This document shows positions 43,808 to 53,404 of a DNA stretch of 64,000 nt, piece after piece. Numbering within the stretch: the stretch's first letter is position 1; every line of letters begins with the position of its first letter. The translations under genes were made by a program, and so were the position numbers. The DNA is taken from assembly GCA_963739005.1 (NCBI GenBank), contig CAVTYQ010000007.1, forward strand, positions 310,001-374,000. The letters are read 5' to 3'. This stretch comes from DASWJZ01 sp963739005 (GTDB lineage: Bacteria > Pseudomonadota > Alphaproteobacteria > Rhizobiales > Afifellaceae). Under the pieces are notes generated by a model that saw only the letters and a list, made by a program, of their open reading frames with translations, did no database searches and was not told the DNA's origin.

Positions 43808-45046
43808 ATGAAGCCGGCTTCACAAATCCGCCAGGCGATCGCCGCCGATGTCGATGCGCGCGCGGACGAGCGCGCGGCGTTCCTGGCGAAGCTCGTCAAG
43901 ACCCCCTCCTCCAACCCGCCCGGCGATTGCGCGCCGATCGCCGATGCGGCGGCGAAGCAGCTCGAAAAGCTCGGCTTCAAGGTCGAGCGCCATCCCGTGC
44001 CGGACGCGCTTGTCCGCCGCGTCGGCATGGTCTCGGCGACGAACCTCGTCGTCCGCCGCCGTTTCGGCGAGGGGCCGACCGTCGCTCTCAACGCCCATGG
44101 CGACGTCGTCGCGCCCGGCGAAGGCTGGACGCATCCGCCCTTCGGCGCCGAGGTAGAAGACGGCGTCATGTACGGGCGCGGCGTCGCCGTGTCGAAATCG
44201 GACTTCGCCACCTACGCCTTCGCGCTCCTCGCGCTGCAGCCGGCCAGCAAGGCGCTGAGCGGTACGGTCGAGCTGCATTTCACCTTCGACGAGGAGGCGG
44301 GCGGGCTGATCGGGCCGAAATGGCTTCTCGACGAAGGCATCGTGAAGCCGGACCTCTGCATCTCCGCCGGCCTCGCCTATTCCATCGTCACCGCGCACAA
44401 CGGCGTGCTTCATCTGGAAGTCACGATCTTCGGCAAGTCGGCGCACGCGGCGGCGCCGGAGACAGGGCACGACGCGCTCGAAGCGATGAACAAGGTCATG
44501 CGCACGCTCTACAAGGAGCGGACGGACTATCCGAGCCGCGTATCGAAGCATCCCGGCATCGGTCATCCGAACCTCACGATCGGTCTCATCTCCGGCGGCA
44601 TCAACACCAACGTCGTGCCGGACAAGGTGACGATCCGCCTCGACCGTCGCATGACGCCGGAGGAAGACCCGGCGCAGGTCGAAGCGCATCTTCGCCTCGT
44701 CATCGCCCGCAGCGTGAAGGACGTCGCCGGCATCTCGGCGGAGATCAATCGCGTGCTCCTCGCCTCGCCGCTCCGACAGCTTCCGGGCGCTGAACTTCTG
44801 ATCGAGCCGCTCGCCCGCAACGCCGCCGAGATCCTCGGCGAGAAAGCGAAGGTCGAAGGCGTGCCGCTCTATACCGACGCACGGCTCTATGCGGAGGCGG
44901 GCATCCCGACCGTCTCCTACGGCGCCGGCCCGCGCTCGTTCCTGGAGGCGAACGGGCACCGCGCCGACGAGAAGCTCAAGCTCTCCGATCTCACCGCGGC
45001 GGCGAAGATCGTGGCGCTGTCGCTCGCGGAAATCCTGGCCGCATGA
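43808..45046 (+). CDS. M20-family metallohydrolase (ArgE/DapE type)
   Basis: 412 residues. Zinc-site motifs are LNAHGDVVAPGEGWTHPPF (His-x-Asp), YGRGVAVSKSDFATY with the bridging Asp, and FTFDEEAGG with the catalytic Glu pair. A dimerisation domain with GKSAHAAAPETGHDA is inserted. The family hydrolyses N-acyl or N-carbamoyl amino acids and ureides. It overlaps puuE (ATGA), which points to a substrate in allantoin breakdown such as allantoate or a ureido product, though the sequence itself looks like a generic deacylase. Confidence 0.88.
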   Translation: MKPASQIRQAIAADVDARADERAAFLAKLVKTPSSNPPGDCAPIADAAAKQLEKLGFKVERHPVPDALVRRVGMVSATNLVVRRRFGEGPTVALNAHGDVVAPGEGWTHPPFGAEVEDGVMYGRGVAVSKSDFATYAFALLALQPASKALSGTVELHFTFDEEAGGLIGPKWLLDEGIVKPDLCISAGLAYSIVTAHNGVLHLEVTIFGKSAHAAAPETGHDALEAMNKVMRTLYKERTDYPSRVSKHPGIGHPNLTIGLISGGINTNVVPDKVTIRLDRRMTPEEDPAQVEAHLRLVIARSVKDVAGISAEINRVLLASPLRQLPGAELLIEPLARNAAEILGEKAKVEGVPLYTDARLYAEAGIPTVSYGAGPRSFLEANGHRADEKLKLSDLTAAAKIVALSLAEILAA

Positions 45047-45963
45047 CGACCTATCCCCGCGACATGGTCGGCTACGGGCGGAAAACGCCGGACCCGAAAT
45101 GGCCCGACGGGGCGCGCGTCGCGGTGCAGTTCGTCATCAACTACGAGGAGGGCGGCGAGAACAACATCCTGCACGGCGACGCCGCCTCGGAGGCGTTCCT
45201 TTCGGAGATCGTCGGCGCCCAGCCTTGGCCGGGCCAGCGCCACATGAACATGGAATCGATCTACGAATACGGCTCGCGCGCCGGCTTCTGGCGCCTCTTC
45301 AGGCTCTTCACCGAGCGCGAGATCCCGGTCACCGTCTACGCCGTCGCGATCGCCATGCAGCGGAATGCCGAGGCGGTCGCCGCCATGCTGGAGGCGGACT
45401 GGGAGATCGCCTCGCACGGACTGAAGTGGATCGACTACCGCGACTACAGCAAGGAGGAGGAGCGCTCGCAGATGCGCGAGGCGATCCGCATCCACACAGA
45501 GCTGACGGGCGAGCGCCCGCTCGGCTGGTACACCGGCCGGACCTCGATCCATTCGCTCGAGCTGGCGATCGAGGAAGGCGGCTTCCTCTACACCTCCGAC
45601 GTCTACTCCGACGATCTTCCCTACTGGCTGACGGGCGAGCGCGGCGGCCGGCTCCTCGCCATCCCCTACACGCTCGACGCCAACGACATGCGCTTCGCCA
45701 CGCCGCAGGGCTTCAATTCCGGCGACCAGTTCTTCGCCTATCTGAAGGACAGCTTCGACACGCTCTATGCGGAGGGCGAATCCGGCGCGCCGAAGATGAT
45801 GTCGATCGGGCTCCATTGCCGGCTCGCGGGCCGGCCGGGGCGCGCGGCCGCGCTCGCCCGCTTCCTCGACTATGTGAAGGGCAAGGAGCGCGTCTGGCTG
45901 ACCCGCCGCATCGACATCGCCCGCCACTGGATCATGCACCATTGGCCTGAAAAGAAGGGCTGA
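45043..45963 (+). CDS. puuE: Allantoinase, polysaccharide-deacetylase type
   Basis: 306 residues. The PuuE hallmark RDMVGYGRKTPDPKWPDGAR begins at residue 6, followed by AVQFVINYEEGGENNIL. Further landmarks are SIYEYGSRAGFWR, ASHGLKWIDYRD and GWYTGRTSIHSLELA. It hydrolyses allantoin to allantoate in the cytosol, without the amidohydrolase fold of classical allantoinases. It is coupled to the M20 gene before it. The rest of the purine pathway lies about 11 kb downstream on the other strand. Confidence 0.92.
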   Translation: MTTYPRDMVGYGRKTPDPKWPDGARVAVQFVINYEEGGENNILHGDAASEAFLSEIVGAQPWPGQRHMNMESIYEYGSRAGFWRLFRLFTEREIPVTVYAVAIAMQRNAEAVAAMLEADWEIASHGLKWIDYRDYSKEEERSQMREAIRIHTELTGERPLGWYTGRTSIHSLELAIEEGGFLYTSDVYSDDLPYWLTGERGGRLLAIPYTLDANDMRFATPQGFNSGDQFFAYLKDSFDTLYAEGESGAPKMMSIGLHCRLAGRPGRAAALARFLDYVKGKERVWLTRRIDIARHWIMHHWPEKKG

Positions 45964-46090
45964 TTCCCTACACTTGCCGCCGACACGCGGTTGACAGCCA
46001 TCGGCCGTCGCAGCACAGTTCGACCCCCAAACAAACTGCCCCAGACCAACCGGGGCTGTCGCGCGTCTGGCGGAGGCAGGGCCGACTTCC

Positions 46091-47545
46091 ATGTATCTCG
46101 GGATCGATATCGGCACCTCATCGGTGAAGGTGGTGCTGATCGACGCCGATCAGCGGATCGTGGCGACGGAGAGCCAGCCGCTTGAGGTGTCGCGCCCACA
46201 TCCCGGCTGGTCGGAGCAGGATCCGGAAAGCTGGGTCGCGGTCGCGTCGAGCGTCATCGACACGCTGCATCGCGACCATCCGAAGGAGCTCGCGCGCGTG
46301 CGCGGCATCGGACTTTCCGGCCACATGCACGGCGCCACGCTGATCGACAAGGCGGACCGGCCGCTTCGCCCCTGCATTCTCTGGAACGATGGCCGCTCGG
46401 CGGTCGAAGCCGCGGAGCTCGACGCCGATCCGCGCTTCCGTGAAATCACCGGCAACATCGTCTTCCCGGGCTTCACCGCGCCGAAGCTCGTCTGGGTGCA
46501 CCGCCACGAGCCGAAGATCTTCGGGGCGGTCGCCAAGGTTCTGCTGCCCAAGGATTTCGTGCGCCTCTGGCTGACCGGCGGGCACGCCTCCGAGATGTCG
46601 GATTCGGCCGGCACGTCCTGGCTCGACGTGGCGAAGCGCGAGTGGTCCGACGATCTTCTCTCAGCGACGCATCTCCAACGCGACCAGATGCCGAAGCTCT
46701 ACGAGGGCACCGAGGCGACCGGAAAGCTCCGCGCCGTGCTCGCGACGCGCTGGGGCATGGAGGCGCCGGTCGTCGCCGGGGGCGCCGGCGACAACGCCGC
46801 GTCGGCCTGCGGCGTCGGAACGGTCGCGCCGGGCGCCGCCTTCGTCTCGCTCGGCACGTCGGGCGTGCTCTTCGTGTCGAACGAGAAGTTCCGCCCGAAC
46901 GCGGCAAGCGCCGTCCACGCCTTTTGTCATGCGCTGCCGAACACCTGGCATCAGATGGGCGTCATCCTCTCCGCAGCGGCGTCGCTCGAATGGCTCTCGC
47001 ACGTGACGGGGTCGAGCGCCGGCGATCTCGCTGAGCTGGTCGAGACGCATCCCCCCGGCGAGGAGCCGCTCTACTTCCTCCCCTACCTTTCAGGCGAGCG
47101 CACGCCGCACAACGATACGGCCGCGCGCGGAAGCTTCGTCGGGCTCTCGCACCAGACGGATCAAGCCGCGCTCGCGCGCGCCGTGCTCGAAGGCGTCGCC
47201 TTCGCCTTCGCCGATTGCCTGGAGGCGCTCAAAGCCGCCGGCACGACTGTCGAGCGCGCCACGGCCGTCGGCGGCGGCTCGCGCTCGCATGCCTGGCTCA
47301 AGATCATCGCCAGCGTGCTCAAGATTCCGATCGACGTGCCGGCCGAGGGTGACTTCGGCGGCGCGTTCGGCGCCGCGCGGCTTGGGCTTCTCGCCGCGGA
47401 GGGCGGCGATCCGCTCGCCGTCTGCGCCGCGCCAACGATCAACGAGACGATCATGCCGGAGCCCGTGGCGGTCGACGCCTATCACGCCCGCTTCCAGCGC
47501 TACCGCGCGCTCTATCCGGCCATCAAGGAGGCCCTCCATCCATGA
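46091..47545 (+). CDS. xylB: Xylulokinase
   Basis: 484 residues, FGGY-family length. It phosphorylates D-xylulose at O5. Motifs: MYLGIDIGTSSVKVVLIDAD (phosphate-binding start), LSGHMHGATLIDKADRPLRP, AGGAGDNAASACGVG and VGGGSRSHAWLKIIA. The stop overlaps the xylA start (ATGA). A TTGACA at 45991-45996 upstream could be a -35 box, but no good -10 follows at the right distance. Confidence 0.95.
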   Translation: MYLGIDIGTSSVKVVLIDADQRIVATESQPLEVSRPHPGWSEQDPESWVAVASSVIDTLHRDHPKELARVRGIGLSGHMHGATLIDKADRPLRPCILWNDGRSAVEAAELDADPRFREITGNIVFPGFTAPKLVWVHRHEPKIFGAVAKVLLPKDFVRLWLTGGHASEMSDSAGTSWLDVAKREWSDDLLSATHLQRDQMPKLYEGTEATGKLRAVLATRWGMEAPVVAGGAGDNAASACGVGTVAPGAAFVSLGTSGVLFVSNEKFRPNAASAVHAFCHALPNTWHQMGVILSAAASLEWLSHVTGSSAGDLAELVETHPPGEEPLYFLPYLSGERTPHNDTAARGSFVGLSHQTDQAALARAVLEGVAFAFADCLEALKAAGTTVERATAVGGGSRSHAWLKIIASVLKIPIDVPAEGDFGGAFGAARLGLLAAEGGDPLAVCAAPTINETIMPEPVAVDAYHARFQRYRALYPAIKEALHP

Positions 47546-48852
47546 GTACCGGCTTTTTCGGCGACCAGCAGCCCATTCGCTATGAAGGGCCGGAGAGCAA
47601 GAAGCCCCTCGCCTTCCGCTGGTACGATCCGAGCCGCAAGGTGCTTGGCAAGACGATGGAGGAGCATTTCCGCTTCGCCGTCTGCTACTGGCATTCATTC
47701 ACGTGGCCGGGAAACGACCCGTTCGGCGGGCAGACGTTCATCCGCCCCTGGTTCGGCGACAGCATGGAGAAGGCGAAGCTCAAGGCGGACGTCGCCTTCG
47801 AGATGTTCGAGCTCCTCGGCGTTCCCTTCTTCACCTTCCACGACCGCGACATCGCGCCGGAGGGCGCCACGCTCGCGGAATCGAACAAGAACGTGCGCGC
47901 GATCGCCGACATCTTTGCAAGCAAGATGGAGACGGCGAAGGTGAAGCTCCTCTGGGGCACCGCGAACCTTTTCTCCAACCGCCGCTACATGGGGGGCGCG
48001 GCGACCAATCCCGATCCCGATGTCTTCACCTACGCCGCGGCGCAGGTGAAGAACGCGCTCGACGTGACGCACGCGCTCGGCGGCGCGAACTATGTGCTCT
48101 GGGGTGGGCGCGAGGGCTACGAGACGCTTCTCAACACCGACATGAAGCGCGAGCTCGACCAGATGGGCCGCTTCCTGACCATGGTCGTCGACCACGCCGA
48201 GAAGATCGGCTTCAAAGGCACGATCCTGATCGAGCCGAAGCCGAAGGAGCCGACCAAGCATCAATACGATTTCGATGTCGGCACCATCTACGGCAACCTG
48301 AAGCGCTTCGACCTCGACAAGAAGGTCAAGATCAACATCGAGCAGAACCACGCGATCCTCGCCGGCCATTCCTTCGAGCACGAGATCCAGCTGGCCGCGG
48401 CGCTCGGCATTTTCGGCTCGCTCGATCTCAATCGCGGCGACGACCTCCTCGGCTGGGATACCGACCAGTTCGCCATGAACGTGCCGGAGCTGACGCTCGC
48501 GATGATCGAAATCCTGCGCGCCGGCGGATTCAAGACGGGCGGCATGAACTTCGACGCCAAGATACGCCGCCAGTCGATCGAGCCCGACGATCTCCTCCAC
48601 GCGCATGTCGGCTCGATGGACGCGATGGCGAAGGCGCTTCTGAACGCCGCCGCGGTCGTCGAGGACGGGACCTTCCAGAAATTCGTAGACGACCGCTATG
48701 CCGGCTGGAACGGCGCTATGGGCAAGGACATCCTCGCCGGCAAGAAGAGCCTCGACGATCTCGCCAAATACGTCGCCGACAAGACTTTCGAGCCGCAGCC
48801 GAAATCGGGCCGGCAGGAATATCTCGAAGGGCTGATCAACCGCTTCGGCTAA
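47542..48852 (+). CDS. xylA: Xylose isomerase
   Basis: 436 residues, class II length. It converts D-xylose to D-xylulose. Seen are FAVCYWHSFTWPGNDPFGGQ, FFTFHDRDIAPEGATL with the catalytic His, VLWGGREGYETLLNTD with the metal Glu/Asp region, and GSLDLNRGDDLLGWDTDQF. Coupled to xylB. No xylose transporter or XylR-type repressor is adjacent. Confidence 0.97.
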   Translation: MSTGFFGDQQPIRYEGPESKKPLAFRWYDPSRKVLGKTMEEHFRFAVCYWHSFTWPGNDPFGGQTFIRPWFGDSMEKAKLKADVAFEMFELLGVPFFTFHDRDIAPEGATLAESNKNVRAIADIFASKMETAKVKLLWGTANLFSNRRYMGGAATNPDPDVFTYAAAQVKNALDVTHALGGANYVLWGGREGYETLLNTDMKRELDQMGRFLTMVVDHAEKIGFKGTILIEPKPKEPTKHQYDFDVGTIYGNLKRFDLDKKVKINIEQNHAILAGHSFEHEIQLAAALGIFGSLDLNRGDDLLGWDTDQFAMNVPELTLAMIEILRAGGFKTGGMNFDAKIRRQSIEPDDLLHAHVGSMDAMAKALLNAAAVVEDGTFQKFVDDRYAGWNGAMGKDILAGKKSLDDLAKYVADKTFEPQPKSGRQEYLEGLINRFG

Positions 48853-48888
48853 GGCGCCGACGAGACCGGCAAGGACGAGGGCGCACGC

Positions 48889-49695
48889 ATGCGATGCCTT
48901 GTCGTGGCCGATCTCCACTATGCGCTGCAGCAGTACGACTGGGTCATCGACGTGGCGCCGCTTTTCGACGTCGTCGTGATCGCGGGCGATCATCTCGACC
49001 TTAGCGCGCTGGTCGATCGCCGCACGCAAAGCGTGGTGATCCGCAAATACATCGACAAGCTCAAGGAGCGGACCCGCCTGATCGTCTGCTCGGGAAACCA
49101 CGATCTCGACTCCGACAACGCGGCGGGCGAGAAGACAACGAAGTGGATACTCGCCGCGCGCTCCGACCGCGTCGCCTGCGACGGGGATTCGGTTGTCGTC
49201 GAAGACACGCTCTTCAGCATCTTCCCGTGGTGGGATGGCCCGGTCGCGCAAAAAGCAATCAGCGACCAGCTCGCCGCCGACGCCGCGCGCCGGCCGCGGC
49301 GCTGGATTTGGGTGCATCATGCGCCGCCCGACCGCTCGCCCGTGAGTTGGGGCGGCAGCCGCTATTTCGGCGATGCCGATCTCGTCGGCTCAATCGAGTC
49401 CTTCCGACCCGATATCATCCTCTCCGGCCACGTCCACCAGTCGCCCTTCACCGACGCCGGCTCCTGGGTGGACCGGATCGGGTCGACGTGGGCGTTCAAC
49501 GTCGGCCATCAGTTCGGCGCGCCGCCGGCGCATATTGTCCTCGACACCGAAAGCGCGACGGCGCTCTGGTTCTCCGCCGCCGGCAACCAGATCGTCGACC
49601 TCAAGAAACCTCTGCAGAACCCGGTCGCGACCCTCGGCGCGCTGCCGCAATGGCTCACAGGCGGGGATCGTCCTGACGCTCCGGCGCCGGCATGA
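48889..49695 (+). CDS. Calcineurin-like metallophosphoesterase
   Basis: 268 residues. The dimetal motifs are in order: VADLHYALQQYDW (Asp-x-His), VVIAGDHLDL, CSGNHDLDSDN (GNHD), WVHHAPP and LSGHVHQSPF (GHxH). A cytosolic enzyme of unknown substrate. It follows xylA by 36 bases, possibly on the same transcript. Its 3' end overlaps the convergent cyclic-nucleotide-binding gene by 41 bases. Confidence 0.9.
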   Translation: MRCLVVADLHYALQQYDWVIDVAPLFDVVVIAGDHLDLSALVDRRTQSVVIRKYIDKLKERTRLIVCSGNHDLDSDNAAGEKTTKWILAARSDRVACDGDSVVVEDTLFSIFPWWDGPVAQKAISDQLAADAARRPRRWIWVHHAPPDRSPVSWGGSRYFGDADLVGSIESFRPDIILSGHVHQSPFTDAGSWVDRIGSTWAFNVGHQFGAPPAHIVLDTESATALWFSAAGNQIVDLKKPLQNPVATLGALPQWLTGGDRPDAPAPA

Positions 49696-50140
49696 ACTCG
49701 CCGTCCTGCTGGTGCATCAGACTTTCCAGCACCTCGCCGACCATTCCGAGATGGTCGCGGCGGTCCTCGAACTGACGCTTCAAGTCGACGAGATAGGTGG
49801 TCGCGGCGTTCAGGCGCTGCGCCAGGAGCTTAGCGAGATAAAAGCCGATCGCCGGATGCGAGCGCAGAAACTCCTCCGCGTTCTCGAAGGCATAAGCGCG
49901 CGCCGGCGATGCGGTCCGCACCGTGGCGGTGTGGGGAATGCCGAGGAGCACCGACATCTCACCGAAAATCGCACCGGGCTCGTCGACGAGCGCGACCTGC
50001 GTATCGCCGCGCAGCACTTCGACCCGCCCCTCGGCGAGGACGAAGACCTGACCGGAGGTCTCGCCTTCGGCGATCAGAGTGGCGCCGGCCGCGTAGTCGC
50101 GCAGCTCGACATCGCCGCAATGGTCAAGAATCGAGCCCAT
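49655..50140 (-). CDS. Cyclic nucleotide-binding domain protein
   Basis: 161 residues. A single CRP-type cNMP-binding barrel spans about residues 10-110: LRDYAAGATLIAEGETSGQVF, then GAIFGEMSVLLGIPHTATVR, the phosphate-binding cassette position. The Arg after the Thr is kept (TATVRT). A helical C-terminal part follows, without a recognisable DNA-binding HTH. It may be a stand-alone sensor. Upstream and on the same strand is a winged-helix/TPR regulator, 29 bases away. Confidence 0.85.
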   Translation of the reverse strand: MGSILDHCGDVELRDYAAGATLIAEGETSGQVFVLAEGRVEVLRGDTQVALVDEPGAIFGEMSVLLGIPHTATVRTASPARAYAFENAEEFLRSHPAIGFYLAKLLAQRLNAATTYLVDLKRQFEDRRDHLGMVGEVLESLMHQQDGEFMPAPERQDDPRL

Positions 50141-50169
50141 TTCCGCCCTGCTTCAAATACCGTGCCAAC

Positions 50170-51735
50170 TCATCTGAAGACCTTCCGCGCGAGGCGGATA
50201 TCCTCAGCGCGGAAGAGCGGGAACGCGCGCAGATAGGTCTCTGCGTTGTAGTCGGGACGGATCGCGCGCAGCCTCACGAGATAGTCGGCCGCCTCCTCTT
50301 TCTTTCCGGCCGCCGTGAAGACGTGCGCCGCGATCGCCAGGATGTGATAGTGCGAGTTCGATTCCTTGACGGCCTGCATGATCTGATCCGCGGCTTCCTC
50401 CGCCGCACCGGTCGAGGTCAGGCTGAAGGCGTTGATCGACATCATCGCAAAGCGCATCGGGTCGTAGGGGCTTAGCCGCTGCGCGCGGCCAACGGCCTGC
50501 TGCGTCTCGTCGTTCAATCCCGCGAAGAAGAGCGCGAAAGCGAGCGAGTAGTGCCCGAGCGCGAAGCTCGGGTTCAAATCCACCGCCTTCTGCAGGTCAC
50601 GCTCGGACGCCTCGAGATCGCGGGTGAGGATGTGGGCACGGCCGAGCGCGTGGTAGCCCTGCGGGTCGCGCGGATCAAGCGCCACCGCTTCTTCCGCCAG
50701 CTCGCGCGCGCGCATGACCTCGCCGGCGCGGTCCTTGCTGATCTCCAGGAACGCGCGCTGCCAATGCACGAAGGAGAGTCCGGCGAAGGGCCGCGGAGAC
50801 GTCGGATCGAGCTCGATCGAGCGAAGGAAATAGCGCTCCGCCTCCTCGTAGTGCTCGGGGCGGAACTTGTACATGTGCCAGCAGCCGCGGTGATACGCCT
50901 CCCAGGCGTCGAGATTCTCCGACGGCTTCAGGAGCGAGCGCCCACGCTCCAGGAACTCGATCTGAGTCTCCATCTCGCCGGCGATCGCGTCCGATATCTC
51001 GCTTTGCACGGCGAAGAGATCGTCGCGCTTGCGATCGAACTGCTCCGACCAGATTTCCATGCCGGTCGTCGCGTCGGTGAGCGCGGCGTGTACGCGAATC
51101 TGCCGGCCGACGGCTTGCACGGCACCGTGGGAGACGTAGCGAACGCCGAGCTTCTTGGCGATGGCCGCGGGACTTTCCTTCGTGCCGAGAAAGCGAAAGG
51201 CGCTTCCGCGCGCGATCACGAAGAGCCACCGTGTCCGCCCGAGACGCGTGATCAGATCGTGGGCCAATCCTTCGGCGAGAACGCCGGGCTCGCCGATTGT
51301 CTGGAAAGGAATGATCGCGATCGACGGTCCGGCGACGGGCGCAAGGATGAGATCGGGTGTCGGTGGTTCCGCTTCGAGAACACTTGCCGTCGCTGTCGCC
51401 GTCGCCGCGGTGGCGGGCTCCGGCTCTGCTCTCTCGACGTCGCCGACAAAGCGGAAGCCGCGCTTGTGGATGGTCTTGATCAGGCGCTGCGCCTGGCCGT
51501 CATCGCCGATCGCCTGCCGCGCCGCCTTCACCCGGCTCGACAGCGCCGCTTCCGAGACGATGCGCCCGCGCCAGACGGCCTCGAGAATATCGTCGCGGCT
51601 GACGACGCGGTCGCGATTCTCGACGAGATGCACAAGCAGCGCGAAAACCTGCGGCTCGACGGGCAGCACGGACCCGCCGCTCCGCAGCTCCTGCGCGGCG
51701 GTGTCGATCTCGAATGTCTCAAACCGATAGATCAT
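50170..51735 (-). CDS. Winged-helix (OmpR/CadC-type) and TPR domain regulator
   Basis: 521 residues from ATG 51735 (MIYRFETFEIDTAAQELR). The N-terminal Trans_reg_C winged helix (about 1-100) ends KTIHKRGFRFVGDVERAEPE. An Ala/Thr-rich linker without a membrane helix leads to a TolB-like domain (SIAIIPFQTIGEPGVLAEGL). TPR-type repeats follow from about residue 265 (AERYFLRSIELDPTSPRPFA, RDLQKAVDLNPSFALGHYSL). This architecture is frequent in alphaproteobacteria, often next to cyclase-like genes. The target and signal are unknown. Confidence 0.87.
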   Translation of the reverse strand: MIYRFETFEIDTAAQELRSGGSVLPVEPQVFALLVHLVENRDRVVSRDDILEAVWRGRIVSEAALSSRVKAARQAIGDDGQAQRLIKTIHKRGFRFVGDVERAEPEPATAATATATASVLEAEPPTPDLILAPVAGPSIAIIPFQTIGEPGVLAEGLAHDLITRLGRTRWLFVIARGSAFRFLGTKESPAAIAKKLGVRYVSHGAVQAVGRQIRVHAALTDATTGMEIWSEQFDRKRDDLFAVQSEISDAIAGEMETQIEFLERGRSLLKPSENLDAWEAYHRGCWHMYKFRPEHYEEAERYFLRSIELDPTSPRPFAGLSFVHWQRAFLEISKDRAGEVMRARELAEEAVALDPRDPQGYHALGRAHILTRDLEASERDLQKAVDLNPSFALGHYSLAFALFFAGLNDETQQAVGRAQRLSPYDPMRFAMMSINAFSLTSTGAAEEAADQIMQAVKESNSHYHILAIAAHVFTAAGKKEEAADYLVRLRAIRPDYNAETYLRAFPLFRAEDIRLARKVFR

Positions 51736-51881
51736 CGAATCGCGCGCCCGTTCGACCGGTGGCTGTCTAAATTCCGCGAAATCTCCACACAACCTCCGAA
51801 TGCCCTGCAAGGTTGTCGCCAAGTCCTCCTCTAAGCCCGGATTGCCGCAAACCCGCGGCAGCACGACAGAGGACAGACGCC

Positions 51882-52127
51882 ATGACCGGCACCTCCGCCG
51901 CGGCGGAATACCGCCCGGCCTCCGCCGCGACCGCCTTTCTGCGCCGCGTCGGTCTCTTCACGCTCGGCATCGCCAAAAGGGCGGTGGCGGCGCGCGCCCG
52001 CGCGCAGACGCTGCGCGTTCTGAGCGGGCTCGACGACTACGAGCTGAAGGATATCGGCCTTCATCGCGGCCAGATCGACGCGATCGAAGGCGACCCCCGA
52101 TACACGCCCCGATTCCCGGGCTTCTAG
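51882..52127 (+). CDS. DUF1127 small protein
   Basis: 81 residues from ATG 51882. The C-terminal half carries the DUF1127 core: LSGLDDYELKDIGLHRGQID, then an R-rich tail ending RFPGF. The family includes small proteins tied to phosphate and carbon balance and sRNA control in Agrobacterium and Rhodobacter; the role here is not shown. It is divergent from the TPR regulator and 19 bases before a methyltransferase. Confidence 0.85.
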   Translation: MTGTSAAAEYRPASAATAFLRRVGLFTLGIAKRAVAARARAQTLRVLSGLDDYELKDIGLHRGQIDAIEGDPRYTPRFPGF

Positions 52128-52146
52128 TCTGACGGAGAAGAATAGC

Positions 52147-53199
52147 ATGCAGGAAGACAAGCTCCACGCCTTCGTCGGCCAGGTGCTGAACGATCTCGGC
52201 GGTGCCTACTCGATCGGCCTCGTCCAAATCGGGGCCAACCTCGGCCTTTACAAGGCGCTCGCCGACATGGGCCCGATGACGGCCAAGGAACTCGCCGCGC
52301 ACACCGACCTTTCGGAGCGGTACCTGCGCGAGTGGCTCTCGCACCAGGCCGCCTCCGGCTACGTCGCCTACGACCCGGCGAGCGGGAAATTCGCGCTGCC
52401 ACCGGAGCAGGCGATGGTCTTCGCCGTGAAGGACAGCCCCGTCTATCTCGTCGACGCCTTCGAATCCGCCGCCCGCGCGCTCGGCAACCGGCCGATGGTC
52501 GAAACCGCCTTCAAAACCGGCAAGGGCGTCGAATGGGACCACCAGGACGGCTGCCTTTTCTGCGCCATCGCGCGCTTCTTCCGCCCCGGCTACCACAACC
52601 ATCTCGTCTCCGAGTGGCTGCCGGCGCTCGACGGCGTGCGCGACAAGCTGGAGCGCGGCGCCAAGGTCGCCGACGTCGGCTGCGGCTGCGGCTACTCGAC
52701 GGTGATCATGGCGAAGGCCTTCCCGAACTCCGAGTTCGTCGGCTTCGACTTCCACGACAAGTCGATCGCCGAGGCACGCGAACACGCCAAGGCGCACGGC
52801 GCGCCGAAGAACGTCCGCTTCGAGGTGAGCGCCGCGAAAGCCTTCGGCGGCGAGTACGACCTCGTGACGTTCTTCGACTGCCTGCACGACATGGGCGACC
52901 CGGCCGGCGCCGCCGCGCATGTGAAGAAGGCGCTGAAGCCGGACGGTACATTGATGATCGTGGAGCCGATGGCGCATGACCGCGTGGAGGAAAACCTGAA
53001 CCCGGTCGGGCGCCTCTATTACGCTGCGTCGACGATGATCTGCGTGCCGACCTCGCTTTCGCAGGAAGTCGGCACGGCGCTCGGCGCGCAGGCCGGCGAG
53101 AAACGGATCCGCGATGTAGTGAAGACCGGCGGCGGCTTCTCGCGCTTCCGCCGCGCCACCGAGACGCCGTTCAACCTGATCCTGGAAGCGCGGCCTTAA
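52147..53199 (+). CDS. SAM-dependent methyltransferase with winged-helix N-domain
   Basis: 350 residues. An N-terminal winged helix for dimerisation (GLYKALADMGPMTAKELAAH, LSERYLREWLSHQAASGYV) is followed by a class I methyltransferase: motif I is VADVGCGCGYSTVIMAKAFP at about residue 176, then FVGFDFHDKSIAEA and LVTFFDCLHDMGDP. It is similar in plan to Rv2258c-like O-methyltransferases. The substrate is unknown. A long hairpin follows. Confidence 0.87.
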   Translation: MQEDKLHAFVGQVLNDLGGAYSIGLVQIGANLGLYKALADMGPMTAKELAAHTDLSERYLREWLSHQAASGYVAYDPASGKFALPPEQAMVFAVKDSPVYLVDAFESAARALGNRPMVETAFKTGKGVEWDHQDGCLFCAIARFFRPGYHNHLVSEWLPALDGVRDKLERGAKVADVGCGCGYSTVIMAKAFPNSEFVGFDFHDKSIAEAREHAKAHGAPKNVRFEVSAAKAFGGEYDLVTFFDCLHDMGDPAGAAAHVKKALKPDGTLMIVEPMAHDRVEENLNPVGRLYYAASTMICVPTSLSQEVGTALGAQAGEKRIRDVVKTGGGFSRFRRATETPFNLILEARP

Positions 53200-53218
53200 G
53201 CGCCGCGTGAACGAACAT

Positions 53219-53249
53219 GCCGTCGGCCGCCGCGCGGCGGGCCGACGGC
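53219..53249. terminator. Hairpin after the methyltransferase gene
   Basis: GCCGTCGGCC at 53219-53228 and GGCCGACGGC at 53240-53249 pair perfectly around an 11-base, partly self-paired GC loop. It starts 20 bases after the stop codon. No T run. Confidence 0.65.
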
Positions 53250-53404
53250 TCCCAAGCTCACCGCTTCGCCCACCCCCTCTGAAGAGGAGGACGCGAGCGT
53301 CCGTGAGAAAGCCCCGACGTCGTCGGACCGGCGCTCCCCAATTTCGGCGGCGATCGTCCGCGGCGAGCGGGATCATCGAGAACCATAACGTTTGGAGAAC
53401 GACC

